A stretch of DNA of 64,000 nt from Scilla litardierei (lineage: Eukaryota > Streptophyta > Magnoliopsida > Asparagales > Asparagaceae), in contig CM061141.1 of the NCBI GenBank assembly GCA_030789695.1, forward strand, positions 278,325,871 through 278,389,870, read 5' to 3'. The translations under genes and the position numbers were made by a program. Positions 19,962-31,402 of this stretch are shown here, in pieces. How positions within the stretch are numbered: the stretch's first letter is position 1; the number at the start of each line of letters is the position of its first letter. Below the pieces are notes generated by a model, which ran no database searches, was not told where the DNA came from, and saw only the letters and a program-made list of their open reading frames with translations.

Positions 19962-22149
19962 ATGGTTTGCATGAGAGGTGCCCCCACTCCACCCATCCGT
20001 GGGAAGAGGCCCGCTCCAGGCGCCTCTTCCTCCAGACCCCCGCATCTTGCACGACTCACCACCACCTCCACCAATACTTCCACCACTACCACCCCCTCCA
20101 CTACAGTTCCCACCACTACCACCCCTACCCCCGCCACCACAGCCACTATCCCCACCACAGCACCGTCCACCGCCTCTACATCATCACCCCCATACCCCAC
20201 ACCCACCAGGGATTCCTTGCCTGCTCGTATCCGTACTTATGGTATCACTTTCGAGACGACACGCACCAAGAGCGCTTTGTTAGGATCTCTCAGTGTCGTC
20301 TTGTTCCTACTTTATTCATAGACGTGCATGCCCTGCGCTCCCTCGGACTCCTTTAGGGAGTCCATCACCTCTACCGAGCGATTGGTTTCGACCGATTCCT
20401 CGGTGTCCATGCACCCACCTACACCTACATTGCACTTGAGGCACTCAGTCGTTCGCTTGCACTCCAGCAGGTGATGGCATCACCTTTCGGCTCATGGATC
20501 ACGACTGCACCATTACACATGCCATGATCAGGGAGTACTTTCACTTCCCTGCCATCCCCGATCCCAGAGAAGCCTTCTCTCCACACTATGATGTGACACA
20601 TTTGATGATAGAGCCTTTTGGGAGCATATTTCTGGTCTTCCTCAGTATCATCCTAGTCAGGCGAAGGCATCGTGCATCGTGCACCCATGCCTTCGTTACG
20701 CTCAGAGGCACTTAGCGACCACTCTATTCTGCAGACCTGTGGTCGGGACCATGTCCCTACCAGAGCTCACCCATCTCATGGGCATGACCCGACTTCAGAG
20801 ATTCCACCCTGATGGTTCACTCCACCCTTTCATGCTCTCAGATGAAGCCCACTGGTTGTGTCACCGCCTACTCCACACTGCCACCACCGACTACGCCATT
20901 GACGTCTGTTGCGATGGCTTCTTTACCATTTTTGAGAGGATACTTGATATTCACATCCCAGATGACCTTCACTGACCTGTTGGCCCGACACGCTCGACCC
21001 TCAGCGTGCTCGAGCATATGCATATTATCCGACCTTATGGGTCTCGTCACTGGCTTTATCTCATAGGCACTCACCACACTCCACATATGGTTCTTCATGC
21101 CCCGCACCTCACCCATATCGCTCCAGTTCACCTTGACTGGATGATTCCTCAGGTCTACCCACTACCTGCCCTACACGTACTTGAGCCCCCTAAAGCACCC
21201 GTCGAGGCAGCCGTCGATGACCCGGTGCCACGCTCCCCAGAGTTCGAGTTACATGACATTGCTGCCTTAGTTACCGGCCTCCCAGTACCACCTGCTCACC
21301 CATCATCCTCTGGAGCCGTCTCTTCCACCACCATTGTATCTACCGCTCCCACTACGGTCGAGTCTTCGGGGACTGTCTCCACCTCTTGCCCCGAGACTCA
21401 GATTTCTCTCTCCACCGTTTCCATGCAGGAGGGCACTGATTACCAGTCTGCTCCTGACCTCACAGATCTAGACTTTCCAGAGCATGACCCTGCCCCCACT
21501 CTTCCTCCTCTCAGCGACCTTATAGCTACACTTCCTCACTCTTTAGGTCACTAGATCCCACTTTCCGGCACCATTTCCTCATCTTCCGCTTCCATTTTTA
21601 CCGAGATCGTGTTGACATCTATCTATTCTTCTGTGTCGATGACGGATCTTTCTTCTGCCACTGCTGAGTTACCGTCTAGCTCACCCTCTCCTACCTTCCA
21701 CGCTCGACACTGTGTCTCAGCTGCGCTGGACCGATTCACGAGAGTAGTGACTCACAGGCACATCCCCCGTCCTCCACCCGACTCCCATACTACCGATGGT
21801 CGCCTGATAGTGTTAGAGGAGTCGACGTCTCTCATTCGGAGAGATTTCGACGACTTTGTACACTCCACGACGACACACCACTCGAATGTCCAGTCGGACT
21901 TAGCATCCATCATAGATCTCCTCAGGACACGCGGCCCACCTACAGTGATCCTTGCATATGCTCCACCACCCAGGCCATCGACTGTGACTTCCCTTCCACC
22001 ACTCAGTGCTTCACCTCCATAGGCTTCTGCAGAGCCTGTTTCTTCGACCTCTGATTCGGATGTCCCAGTTGATCCTCTTTCTACCCTCGTTCTATACTCA
22101 TCCGAGCCTCACACTACCATCACTGCTCCTCCACCTCCTGGTCCATAGC
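19962..22149 (+). pseudogene. E2 ORF1 pseudogene
   Basis: A decayed relative of the E1 gene at 1544-3556. From ATG at 19962 it encodes a basic N-terminus (RGKRP) and a Thr/Pro-rich linker. A frameshift at about 20220-20240 moves the reading to FRDDTHQERFVRISQ, which matches E1's FRDDAHRAVFERISQ. Further frames carry LMDHDCTITHAMIREYFHFP (20494-20715), IVHPCLRYAQ and MSLPELTHLMGMTR (20679-20975), and then RHWLYLIG (21006-21554). The C-terminal part is Pro/Ser/Thr-rich. At least five frame changes or stops are needed, so it is dead. An acceptor-like TTTTCAG lies at about 19819-19825. Confidence 0.75.
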
Positions 22150-22418
22150 AGAGGGACCCATCACCGCCCCCAGAGAGTGGTGCCTCTGCTTGATGTCGTC
22201 CATACCAGTTTTTGCTTCCCCCAATTTATACTAAGCCCATCTGTCTGTTCGAGGCCCTACACTTGTATATCTTGAGGGAGGAGCCACCCATGAATCATAT
22301 TTTCATTTTTGCATTGCATCATGTCATATTTTAGTTTCTTTCTGCAAAGTTTTTATTTTTATTTCTGACCCCGCCCACCCCACCCCTTTTAGCATCATCT
22401 CCTACTTACCAGCATTTT

Positions 22419-22455
22419 CGTAGCAGTGAGGACACTGCTACGTTTAGCTTGGGGA
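22419..22455 (+). other. GAGGAC hairpin plus internal polypurine tract (E2)
   Basis: CGTAGCAGT and ACTGCTACG form a perfect 9-bp stem around GAGGAC (22428-22433). AGCTTGGGG follows. Stem sequence is unrelated to E1, but loop and downstream tract are conserved. Confidence 0.8.
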
Positions 22456-23875
22456 TCAGTGCTACCGCTTTATTTTTGATTTTTTCTTTTATATTTTCTT
22501 CCCTTATTTCAATTTTTATTTTATGTTTTCACCACTTTTCCACATCGTTTTCTTTTTTTCTCATTTTGCATCATATTTTCTATTTTCACCATGCATGCAT
22601 CTCTTTTTCTTTATTTTCTTATTTTTCCGCCTTTTTCTCTTTATTTGCTAAGGATGATCTGTGTGATGATATTTCTCACAGCCTTATTAGTCTTTTACGA
22701 TGCTCACTTTCAATGACATGCTATTATGGTAAATTTCAGTCTTACTATCTATATGCGTGCATTTCTATTGCTGATCTATCTGATTTAATGCTTAAAATGA
22801 ATTGAAAATCGAATGCATGAATTAGTATCTAGTATGATCTATGTTGGGTAATGCACCTAGGTTCACGCATCACTAGAACACTTGGAGTATCTGTTTTTAT
22901 CTTATTCACTTCTGATTGCATGCCTGCTGCTACGGTGCTATTTCATGCATGCCTTTTTCTGTATTCATCTAGAGGAATGAAAACATCCATGCTATTTATG
23001 AGTTTTATTAGGGTATTATTTTATCAAACCATTGTGCACCTCTTATGAGTGAACTGAGAAAAACACTATTTTCTTTCTCCACATATCTATATTTTTCTCT
23101 ACATATTAGCTGGTTACACCCCCACAACTATATTTACCGCATCTCCCTTCCCAAACCCAAAAGGAAAAAGTATAGCTTCTAAATTAAAAAAAAGAGGAGA
23201 AAAGAAAAAGAATTTTGTACATATTCATATGTGAAAAAAGAAAAGGAAAAGGAAAAAATGAATAAATATTGTTTTGTATCTTTTCATTAGAAGCTATCAC
23301 TTATACTTGGAAGAAAAAGAGAAAAATTTCATATCATATTCCTAGATGCGACGCCTCAAGCTAAGCTTGGGGGGTAAACCAGCTGATCACATGAGTGAGC
23401 ATGACAGTAGAGTGGAGACGGTGCATAATATAGAGATTTAATAATACCCGAACTTTACAAAATGCTTTAGTTTTTGGAGACTTTTCATGAATCGAAATGA
23501 ACAACTGAATGACATGACTTTTTCTATTCTCTATTGCATGTTGTGTGATTTCTATATGATCCTTGTGTATCTGTGATTGAAAAGGGCATTGCCAACTTCT
23601 TTATACTAGACTCTAGGGATTGCATGAGATCGATATGAATTGACGGTGTTATTTAAGTAGATCCCTATTTTTTGTCTATATTGCATGCCAGTCATATGAT
23701 TTGTAAAACTAGAAATTACCAGTGGCATGTATGTTTATTATTCAGAGCATCGTGATTTACTATTTAGGCTAGAGATAACATCCTTAGCATCCTCCTCTCA
23801 CTTCTATTCTCTTCTTTTTTTAATTTTTATTTCCTATTTCTTTTTTGTTTTCCTCCCGGCGTACCCATTATTCGT

Positions 23876-23910
23876 TTTCCTCGAGGACGAGTAAGAGGTA
23901 AGCTTGGGGG
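23876..23910 (+). other. GAGGAC hairpin and 3' polypurine tract (E2)
   Basis: Arms TTTCCTC and GAGTAAG around GAGGAC (23883-23888), then AAGCTTGGGGG 3 bp before the LTR's TG. Confidence 0.8.
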
Positions 23911-24229
23911 TTTTGATGTATCCATATTTTCCACTATTTTCATATCATCATTTCATTGCATTCTATATCATTTTCGCATCCAAATCCCACATTTTACTAC
24001 GATCTCGTGTTCTGACGTTATATTCGAGTTTCGTAGTGTTTTATGAGTTTTCGGGGATTTTGGAGCGATTTGGGACCCCACTTGGGTATGTACACATCCG
24101 ACATGCCCGTGAGCTCATTGGTGGAGCCCTGTATGAGTTCGCCACACTTTTGGAGCCATTGGAGGAGAAGAGAGAGAGCGGAGGAGAGAGAGGAGCCTTC
24201 AGCAGCTCCTGGAGATGTTTTCCAGACTG

Positions 24230-24552
24230 CTCGGTCGAGCAGTTCAGATGCTCGGACCGAGCAGCTTCAAATGGAAGATACGCGAATGGCACGGACCGAG
24301 AAGTTCATCTGCTCGGTCGAGGAGCGTCGAATTTCGAAGAAGAAGCAATTCCAGCGCACGGCCCGTGCACATTTTTTTCAGTGACCGAGTCAGTCTCTGC
24401 TCGGACCGAGCTGAGCTGACTCGGCCCGTACAGGCAGAGCGAGGATTTTGAAGATTTTTGGATTTCCTGCAAGCTCGGTCGAGCAGCACCACTGCTCGGT
24501 CCGAGCAGCTGAACGAGCAATGCATTGCTCGACCGAGTCACCTACTCGGTCG
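24230..24552 (+). repeat. Palindrome cluster in the E2 LTR
   Basis: GCTCGGTCGAGC, GCTCGGACCGAGC, GCTCGGTCCGAGC and CTCGACCGAG at irregular spacing. These are the words found in the E2 ORF1 leader, not E1's CTCGGCCGAG. Confidence 0.85.
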
Positions 24553-25016
24553 GCAATGCCAGGGCTATTTTTGGAAGGATTTGTTGAAGCCGCCGTTTGC
24601 GCGATCTGGGGCACTGAAGACTGGGGAGCTCGCGACTGAAGGGGAGGACTCATTTGAGATTTCTGAAGAGTTTTGGGGAGCAGGAGCTTAGGCGATTTTT
24701 GAGAATTAATTTTAGATTAATTTTTGTTAAGGAATTTTGGATCGAAACTTGGAGATTATTACTTTTGTTCTCGATTTCTCTTGTGCTTGGGAATCTGGAA
24801 TTTTTTCCAGATCTATAAATTGTAAATCTTATCTATCTCCCGCTGTAAGTCTTCTACTTTTATTCTTTTGATTGCTATGATGTCTTCGTCTATAAAAATA
24901 GTGTTTTTATTCATGAATATTACCATGTGTGAGTAGATCCTTCTAGGGTTGATGGGTTAGCCCTAAGATCCTAGGGGAAAATTGTAGATCTGAATCTCCA
25001 CATTGAATTAGGGATT

Positions 25017-25292
25017 TAGGGAAATATTTCGGTCAATCCTACCGAATCCCTAGATAACCCGTACTGAGATTATGCCCACGGTCTGTCGAATTAATGTGCT
25101 TAAGGGGTATCTATGGGATCTGAATAGGGAAATCGGTGGATCCAACCAAGGCTCGTGACCATGCCCTGCTCGTGCCTTGAGGGGATTCATCGACGAACTA
25201 TATTGCTACGTCGACGGATACCGCCATTGCGTCAACGAGAGCCACCGAAATACCTCACAATTCTAACCCACGAGAGTGGTACGAATTGTGAG
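25017..25292 (+). other. Hairpin array in the E2 LTR
   Basis: A nested hairpin at 25017-25052 (TAGGGA/TCCCTA outside TTCGGT/ACCGAA). CAAGGC (25147-25152) pairs with GCCTTG (25174-25179) and TCGACG (25190-25195) with CGTCGA (25209-25214). At 25254-25292 a perfect 10-bp stem CTCACAATTC/GAATTGTGAG encloses CCAC-GAGA-GTGG, the same GAGA tetraloop as in E1 and E3. Confidence 0.7.
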
Positions 25293-25686
25293 ATTTATCC
25301 CCTAGCCCTAATGTAACATGAGGATTCTATTCCAACGTCGACCCCCGACGACCTTAGTGGTGATCCCTAATGCCCTAGCCCTTTTTATTAGTAAAACAAC
25401 AACACCCCAAACAACTCCTTCAACTCGATAGCTATCTCACTTCTAGATTTAGAAGTAAACCGAGAATCCATATACACTATCACCGTCCCTGTGGGATTCG
25501 ATATCATTTATACTATAACTCGATACCGTCCGCTTGCAGATTGAGCCCGAAATTGAAGCCTAGGGGACATACCACGCCTGGCGATTGTGACACCGCCGTG
25601 TGGAATCTAGGTGTAGGTTTTGGGTGCGTCAACTATTCTCTTATGTCATCTCCTACCCCTGCTCTCACGATGCAATGATAAGCCTA

Positions 25687-25913
25687 CCCAACCTAAACCA
25701 ATGTCAACTCTCATCGACGCATCGGTGTACGTTGGGCGCATTACATTCGACGATCATCCTCAATCTTCCTCCCACACATAGTGGCATTCAGGGGTTAGAC
25801 CTACATTGGGAGAGCTCTAATCGGTGCTCGACTCTCATCGGCCGCATCGATAGTATGGGTCGTTGTAGGGATCGAATCCCCGGATTGGTCCCGACTCTCG
25901 TCGGTGGCCAATC
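25687..25913 (-). other. GAGA-tetraloop hairpins in the E4 LTR
   Basis: On the minus strand, CCGAC-GAGA-GTCGG lies inside stem GATTGGCC/GACCAATC (25883-25913). CGAT-GAGA-GTCG lies inside ATCGATGC/GCACCGAT (25820-25851). TCGAT-GAGA-GTTGA lies inside ACCGATG/CATTGGT (25697-25726), extended by CCCAAC/GTTGGG (25687-25736). The tetraloop is constant; inner and outer stems both differ from E1 and E3. Confidence 0.8.
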
Positions 25914-26404
25914 TGATCGCCCCGAATGGAGGGGGTCGAATCTACAACGGTAATAATCATCCCAATGTACCCCTAATCTCAATTAGCCCAGTAATTAGGT
26001 TAATTGCAGTATCTAACCCGAAGCCCTAGTCCAATGGGGTTCATCCCATTGAAGGAAACTACTCACAACACATGGCAATAGAAGAGATTTCTTACGATGG
26101 GTAAGCATCAAAAGCCATAGATTCAGATTTAATAGGCAATGTATAATAAAACACAGCAATCGCAACAAAAAGAGGAAATTTCTATTAAGAAGAGTTAAGC
26201 TGTTACACTAATAAGCAACAAGAACAACAAAAATAGCAAAGAAATAGAGTTTAGAATTCTTACAAAACCCCTTAGAACCCTTAAAAATAACTGAAAAAAT
26301 GCTGAAAAAGAAGATCCTCTCGCAGAAAGAAGAAGGGGCACTTATATACGCATGCCCAAAAGACCAAAATGATCCCCAGTTTTCACCCTAGGAACCAGTC
26401 CGAT

Positions 26405-26735
26405 GCAACCACGTCACAAACGACACGGTCGCATCGATTCCTTGCGTGAAATGGGGAAGCGGGGCTTCAGTGATGCGATCGCATCATTAGAGATGTGGTC
26501 GTGTTGAAAGCGGCTACACGGCCACGTTATCTTTGCCGCAGTCGCATCGATTAGCTTTGGTCTTTGAAAAATCGTGACCGCATCGTCTTTGTCTGTGTGG
26601 GCCGCATAGGCTTAAAATCTTCAATCTTTATCTTCCTTGACGCAGCCAATTGATGGTCTTCGACACGGCCACGTCGATGTCTTCTCCAATGTAGTTTGAC
26701 ATAGCCGTGCCTTACATGCTGACACGGCCACATGG
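26405..26735 (-). repeat. Palindrome-like cluster in the E4 LTR
   Basis: Repeats of ACACGGCCACGT, ACACGGTCGCATCGAT and relatives (GGCCGC, GCAGTCGCATCG). This word differs from CTCGGCCGAG and recurs in the E4 ORF1 leader (54831-55360). Confidence 0.75.
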
Positions 26736-26979
26736 GTTCATGTTATTCAAAATATCTTCTTCCCTGCACCAATTGACCCCCGGCTTCACTCCTTTCGTCT
26801 CTTTGCGCTAGAATCTTGCCATATGATCCCTAATCGATACATATTTCCTACAAAGCGCATGAGGGACCACAAAAGCAAAACAGGAGACAAAACACAGAAA
26901 ACGGGGATGAATGGAGAATAAAACGATGTAAAACGTGCATGAAAAAGAGGGAAAAACTAGATAAAATAAACACTCATCA

Positions 26980-28507
26980 AAATCACCCAAGCTAAACTCT
27001 TCCTTATCCTCCAGGAAGACAATAGAGAGCATAGATTGGAAGAATGCAGTCAACATGCAAATGATGAGATGAAACTTCGAGAATTTTCAAAAATCGAGAA
27101 TATATACGTGAGTGAACTAAAAACTCGAATTCGAGAAACTTACATGCTCAGAAATCTTTCAGTCGATATGAATATGTTTCTAGAACATCATCCCTACTCA
27201 AATCGCCAAGCAATACACTAGACGATGGCTATACTCACATTCTAAGACATTTACTCTAACCCGACTTTAGATTGAAAGTGTAGGAACCTAAGATATACAA
27301 TGGTCGAAGAGAGGATACGTATGGGATAATGGGATATTGGTCGATCGAGGAAGTATCGCTCACGACACGACATGGTTCTTTGATTAAAGAAATTTCCAAG
27401 TTTTATTCATGATTTTATATATACACATGTATATACAATTTTTTATATACACGTTATTTTCTTTTTTTGGAATTACAATTGGGTTATGTAAGGAGCATTG
27501 GGTTGATGACTCTCAGGTCAGACGACCTTAGGGCACCTGGCCATGAAGGACCCCTAGGACCTACTAACTCAACCCAAATGAAATCCTTATTCATACGCAC
27601 TTCTCCAAGCTAGACCTTTATACACGAGGCCCCGACGGTCACTATCGTGTGGATCCGGTTACTCAGCTTTGCTGGGGGAACGGTGCAAATATTTTTTCTA
27701 TTCACAATTTTTTTTTCTTTTTGATTTTTTTAAAAGCATGGGGTAAACTAGGCAGATTCAATCCTCAGTACTAGGTGAAGTGTGGTTGTCCAAGTCTCGA
27801 GGGATTATAAACCATTATACACAACTAACGGCTCTACGGTCCATGTATAGAGTGGGTTCTTAGGTGTCAATTTAGGTCGGTTTCAAATACTCCCATCTTA
27901 CGGATTGTGAGGACGGCCAAAGTTAGGGTATTACAAGGGATTTAAGCTAAGGTTACGAACTATTCACATATTCAAATCGACATCATGGAAATCCAGCATA
28001 AAAGTTCAGAAAACGAATTTCAATTCAGTATTCAGTGCATATAAAAACTCGTTTCGAAAAAATCTTGAGGCGGATGCAAGTATATACAAATGTATACATG
28101 AAGGTGCAAGATGCATGATGCGAATGCGAATATTTTTGGAGTTCTTGATTTTTTTTCATTTTTTGGCTCTTTGAATGCATATACGAAATATAAACGTGAT
28201 GCATATTAAAAAGAGAGAAAAGGGGAAAAATAAGAAAGAAAAATGAAAACGAAAAACGAAAATAACGATGAAAATAAGAGAATAAGAAGGAAAAATAGTA
28301 AGTTAGCGCAAAAGAGCTCCTCCCCCAAGCTATACCTAGCGATGTCCTCAACGCAAAGAAAACACAGAAAATCGACGTGAGGACAAATAAAATGAGGGGG
28401 AAGAAGACCCATGTGCATCTCCTCCAAGCTATATAAGAACGTGCCTGAAAATAATGCAAGTGTGTAATGTATGGGCTAAATGGTGAGGGAGTGCAAAGAT
28501 GAGTGCT
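26980..28507 (-). other. E4 3' non-coding region
   Basis: Read on minus: GAGGAC hairpin (loop at 28349-28344, arms GCGTT and ATCGC) followed by AGCTTGGGGGAGG (about 28331-28317); a weak AGCTTGGAGAAG near 27613-27600; and the terminal hairpin TCTTCCT/AGGAAGA near 27020-26997 with AGCTTGGGTGA before the LTR. No gene is recognised. Confidence 0.55.
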
Positions 28508-28511
28508 CCAG

Positions 28512-29111
28512 TCATGCTGAGCCACTGTCAGGTGGTGGCTGGGTGGGTGGAGTGGGTGGAGTAAATGGGACAGCAGGGTCAGCTGAATGCTCAGCTGTCG
28601 TGTCAACGTGTGGTGTGGATGGAGTGGTGTGAATAAGCTCAAACTTTATTGGTGGAGGTGGAGGTGGAGGTGGAGGTGGAGGTGGGGTGGTCCAGTCGTC
28701 CTCTGAGGATGAGGAGAGAATGATGAGGGTGTTGTTATGTGGTGGAGATGTGCGAGGAGGTGAGGGAGTATATGAAGGGGGTGGAATGGAAACGGACTCC
28801 GTGATGGGTGGTGGAGAAGTGTGTGCAATTACTGGGTCGGGATGGGGTGAAGGTGGAGGGGTAGAAATGTGCCCAATCCCAGGATCAGACTTTGGGGAAG
28901 ATGGTGGTGTAGTGATGGTGCGAGGTGTGATGACGGTGGTGTCCTCAAGGACCAGAGGTGGCTGGGATGGAATGGAAATGTGTAGTAAGGTGGTGGGGGT
29001 ATCTACAAGAGGGGTCGGGGGTGGATGTAGCAGCTGGAGTCTGAGAAGTCTGAAGTGGATGGGATGGCTGGGATGGGTGCGGTGTGATGTGAACGGGGAG
29101 GAGATGCGATG
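28512..29111 (-). pseudogene. E4 ORF1, C-terminal fragment
   Basis: Minus-strand frame of about 200 codons, rich in Pro/Ser/Thr with a run of about a dozen prolines from a (GGTGGA)n stretch at 28650-28685. Composition matches the C-terminal third of the E1 and E2 ORF1 proteins, and it is followed at the right distance by the GAGGAC hairpin. It is separated from its N-terminal part (54312-52848) by E3. The first few codons upstream belong to the E3 LTR. Confidence 0.65.
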
Positions 29112-29418
29112 CGATCGGTCCATATTTTACACCTTTTGTCTCCATATTTACATGCCATTTCGATTGCTCATATTGCGATTTTCACGATTATTCGATGATA
29201 TTACGTTACTTTTCACTATTTCTTGTTTTCGTCGGATTTCAAGAAATATGGAGCAATTGGGAGCAAAAATAAGCTTAAAGGACTTGCACATGTAACGGAG
29301 CATCGTTCATGTCCTTATTGAGGAGTTATCAGCGCTAGAGGATGAGTGGAGAAGGAAAGAATTTGATAGAATCGACAAGGAGTCGAAAAGGAGAAGAAAA
29401 GAGCTCAAGAGTACCACA

Positions 29419-30038
29419 CTCGGACGAGCAGACTGCTCACTCGGTCGAGTGAAGGACCGCACTTGCCCGAGTGAAACGGATACACACCTAAGATTTGCCA
29501 TGTTCAATCGGCCGAGCAAGGTAGACCACTAGGTCGAGTGAGAAAGCCCACTCGCCCGAGTGCTACAGAGATTTCGTCCAGAGAAGAGGCCAACTTACTA
29601 GAATTTGGAGAAGCCTCACTCGGCCGAGTGGGAAAGCCCACTCGACCGAGTGAAGAAGCCCACTCGCCCGAGTGTTATAGGATTTTTCTCCTGAGATCTA
29701 AGCAGACTCTCTGGAATTATTGGAGAACTGTAGAAGACCCTACTCGACTGAGTATAGAAACCCACTCGACCGAGTGAAGAATCCCACTCGGCCGAGTGAT
29801 GCCGAAGACACGAGCGCTCAGATTTTCAGACAGCCTCCCACTATTTTGAAATCTTCTATCATTTCAGCAATCAAATTATTTTTCTCATATTTTTATGGAT
29901 AGTAGACTCTATGACGGTTCCAACGCCACCAAGAACGTGCCAATCGGAGGTCGAATGAAATCTGGAGAATTTCTGCAAGTTGATGCTGCATTGCTAGAAT
30001 TTCCACTCGGCCGAGTCATATTCCCACTCGGCCCGAGT
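29419..30038 (+). repeat. Palindrome cluster in the E3 LTR
   Basis: CTCGACCGAG, CTCGGTCGAG, CTCGGCCGAG and CTCGCCCGAG forms, often as ACTCG...CGAGTG, spread over about 620 bp. LTR B keeps them at about 35226-35848. Confidence 0.85.
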
Positions 30039-30130
30039 GACTGCGGGCCCAGTTTTTACGTTGCTGCCAATATGATTTAGGGCACGAATTTGAGAGGGTT
30101 TTGAAGGGTTATTTGCTAGGGTTTTGGGAG

Positions 30131-30144
30131 GCTATATAAGAGGT
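30131..30144 (+). promoter_or_regulatory. LTR TATA box (E3)
   Basis: GCTATATAAGAGGT follows the palindrome cluster by about 90 bp. LTR B repeats it at about 51774-51787. It is the likely start-site element of the genomic RNA. Confidence 0.75.
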
Positions 30145-30506
30145 TTGTAGCCGTCATTAGAGGGGGGTTCCCATATTGTTTTCTTAGGGATTATTTTAGA
30201 GGTTAGGCCATGCCCTAGGCCCCCTCTTGGATCTAAAAGCTTGTAATTAAATTGAAGTTCTTCATCAAAGCTAAGTATCCTTGTTCTTGTTGTTTGAATC
30301 TTTGATTTGATATCTTTTTACATGCAAGCAATGTCTTTTATTGATCTCTATATCGTTATTGCTATGCTTGAGTAGATTTGATGTTCTAGGGCATATGGAT
30401 GAACCCTATGGATCTAATTTTAAATTTGTGATGAATGAATTTCTAAGTTGCTAGAATTGCTAGGAGGTTAGGTTGTGATTGATTTATCACTGATTGCTAG
30501 GAATTT

Positions 30507-30843
30507 CCATCGATTTGGGGTTTGCAAGAGATTGGATTCCGATCGATGGGAAGGCCTAGATATTCGATTTAGGTTTATAATCAAGATTCTCTAGACTTGG
30601 TTTGCAAGAGATTAGACCAAAGCTAGGATTTTTATTATAAATCTATGCATATATTCGTTTGCAAGAGATTGGACGAATACGAACTATCACAACCTAGATC
30701 GTAACTCGAGTTTGCACGAGAGTGGGCTCCAGGAGCGATTGGACGATGATGTCGATCTTCATGCGAGTGGCTTAGGTTAGGGTTTGCACAAGAATGGGCT
30801 CTAATTTAGGTTTGCTATAGACCGGAAATAGTGCGAGAGCGTG
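30507..30843 (+). other. GAGA-tetraloop hairpin array in E3 LTR A
   Basis: Same positions as in E1. Hairpin 1: CCATCGAT/ATCGATGG around TTGCAAGAGATTGG (loop 30522-30535). Hairpin 2: loop TTGCAAGAGATTAG with ACTTGGT/ACCAAAG. Hairpin 3: TATTCGT/ACGAATA. Hairpin 4: inner stem CAC/GTG closing GAGA. Hairpin 5: 13-nt arms CTTAGGTTAGGGT and GCTCTAATTTAGG, pairing with several G-U. Sixth: GTGC-GAGA-GCGT. Confidence 0.8.
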
Positions 30844-31211
30844 AGCTTGATTCTACATTAAGTTGCGACTAGTTCATCTCAACACAAGTCTAGTAATATT
30901 GAGATTCACTATTTACAATGATGTATGACGATCCGTTTTGGGAATTCCCAATCCCTAGACACTTTTATTATATTGTATTTGAATCGATATTTGACCAACA
31001 TCTCTATCACCGACACCGACATCCATCACCATTGTCATTACATCATACCATACCCATCTCCACCAATAAAACCCTCGTAGTCGAGCCAACCTAGGATAGA
31101 TTGGAACCAACACCACCTCCTCGTGTTCGATACCCGCTCACCGCTTGACCGTGTGCTTGCGGTAAAACTACAATCGTTCTCCGGGTGTATATCCGGGGCC
31201 GATCAAGTTTT

Positions 31212-31229
31212 TGGCGCCGTTGCCGGGGA
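31212..31229 (+). other. Primer binding site, tRNA-Asp type (E3)
   Basis: TGGCGCCGTTGCCGGGGA lies 6 bp after the LTR end. This is the primer-site sequence usual for Athila/Tat-type Gypsy elements. Confidence 0.9.
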
Positions 31230-31402
31230 TGTGTTTCCCGTTGGGTGCCAATTTGTCACAGTTAGGTTGATTTGACTAGGAAAAAAACAAAAAAAAATTA
31301 ACAAAAGTAAATTTTCACCCCCGCCACCATTATTATCATTTCCATATTCTTTTGTGCTACTGATATTTTTCTTCAGGTATTTATCTTTGTTGATCAGGTG
31401 TT

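Larger units (their letters stand above)
22150..23913 (+). other. E2 3' non-coding region
   Basis: No credible gene. Landmarks in the order seen in E1 and E3 are: GAGGAC hairpin with AGCTTGGGG (22419-22455), CACCTAGGTTCACGCATCA (about 22855-22873), CTCAAGCTAAGCTTGGGGGG (about 23356-23375) and the terminal hairpin/polypurine tract (23876-23910). Confidence 0.6.
7487..25631 (+). mobile_element. E2: Athila-like LTR retrotransposon, interrupted by L1
   Basis: Runs from mid-gag (its 5' end lies beyond E1, left of the window) to its 3' LTR end at 25631. Contents: gag-protease remnant (7487-9223), AGGCAA hairpin (9237-9281), palindromes (9501-9846), L1 insertion (10132-19485), palindromes again (19694-19759), ORF1 pseudogene (19962-22149), 3' non-coding region and LTR (23914-25631). 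It has no reverse transcriptase or integrase. It appears to sit inside the 3' LTR of E4; the candidate target duplication is ACTAT (25632-25636), with its partner outside the window. Confidence 0.75.
23914..25631 (+). repeat. E2 3' LTR
   Basis: About 1718 bp, starting TGATGTATCC and ending TGGGTGCGTCA. The start is fixed by the polypurine tract. The end is the CA after which the sequence switches to the opposite-strand LTR of E4, and is less certain. It carries the palindrome cluster (24230-24552) and hairpins (25017-25292). Confidence 0.75.
25632..26979 (-). repeat. E4 3' LTR, truncated by E2
   Basis: Minus-strand LTR starting TGATGAGTG (26979-26971) after the polypurine tract. It extends 1348 bp to the E2 junction. 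It lacks the terminal part (the GCGGTAAAACTACAA-type end of E1 and E3), as expected if E2 inserted into it. It has its own palindrome words (26405-26735) and GAGA hairpins (25687-25913). Confidence 0.75.
29112..31205 (+). repeat. E3 5' LTR (LTR A)
   Basis: 2094 bp. Starts CGATCGGTCC where LTR B has TGATCGTTCC, so the terminal TG has mutated to CG. Ends GGGGCCGATCA. Contains palindromes (29419-30038), TATA box (30131-30144) and the hairpin array (30507-30843). Confidence 0.9.

Noticed and set aside
28687..29295. Plus-strand Gly/Val-rich frame of about 200 codons
   Set aside because: It is the complement of the Pro-rich ORF1 C-terminus of E4 and runs into the E3 LTR.
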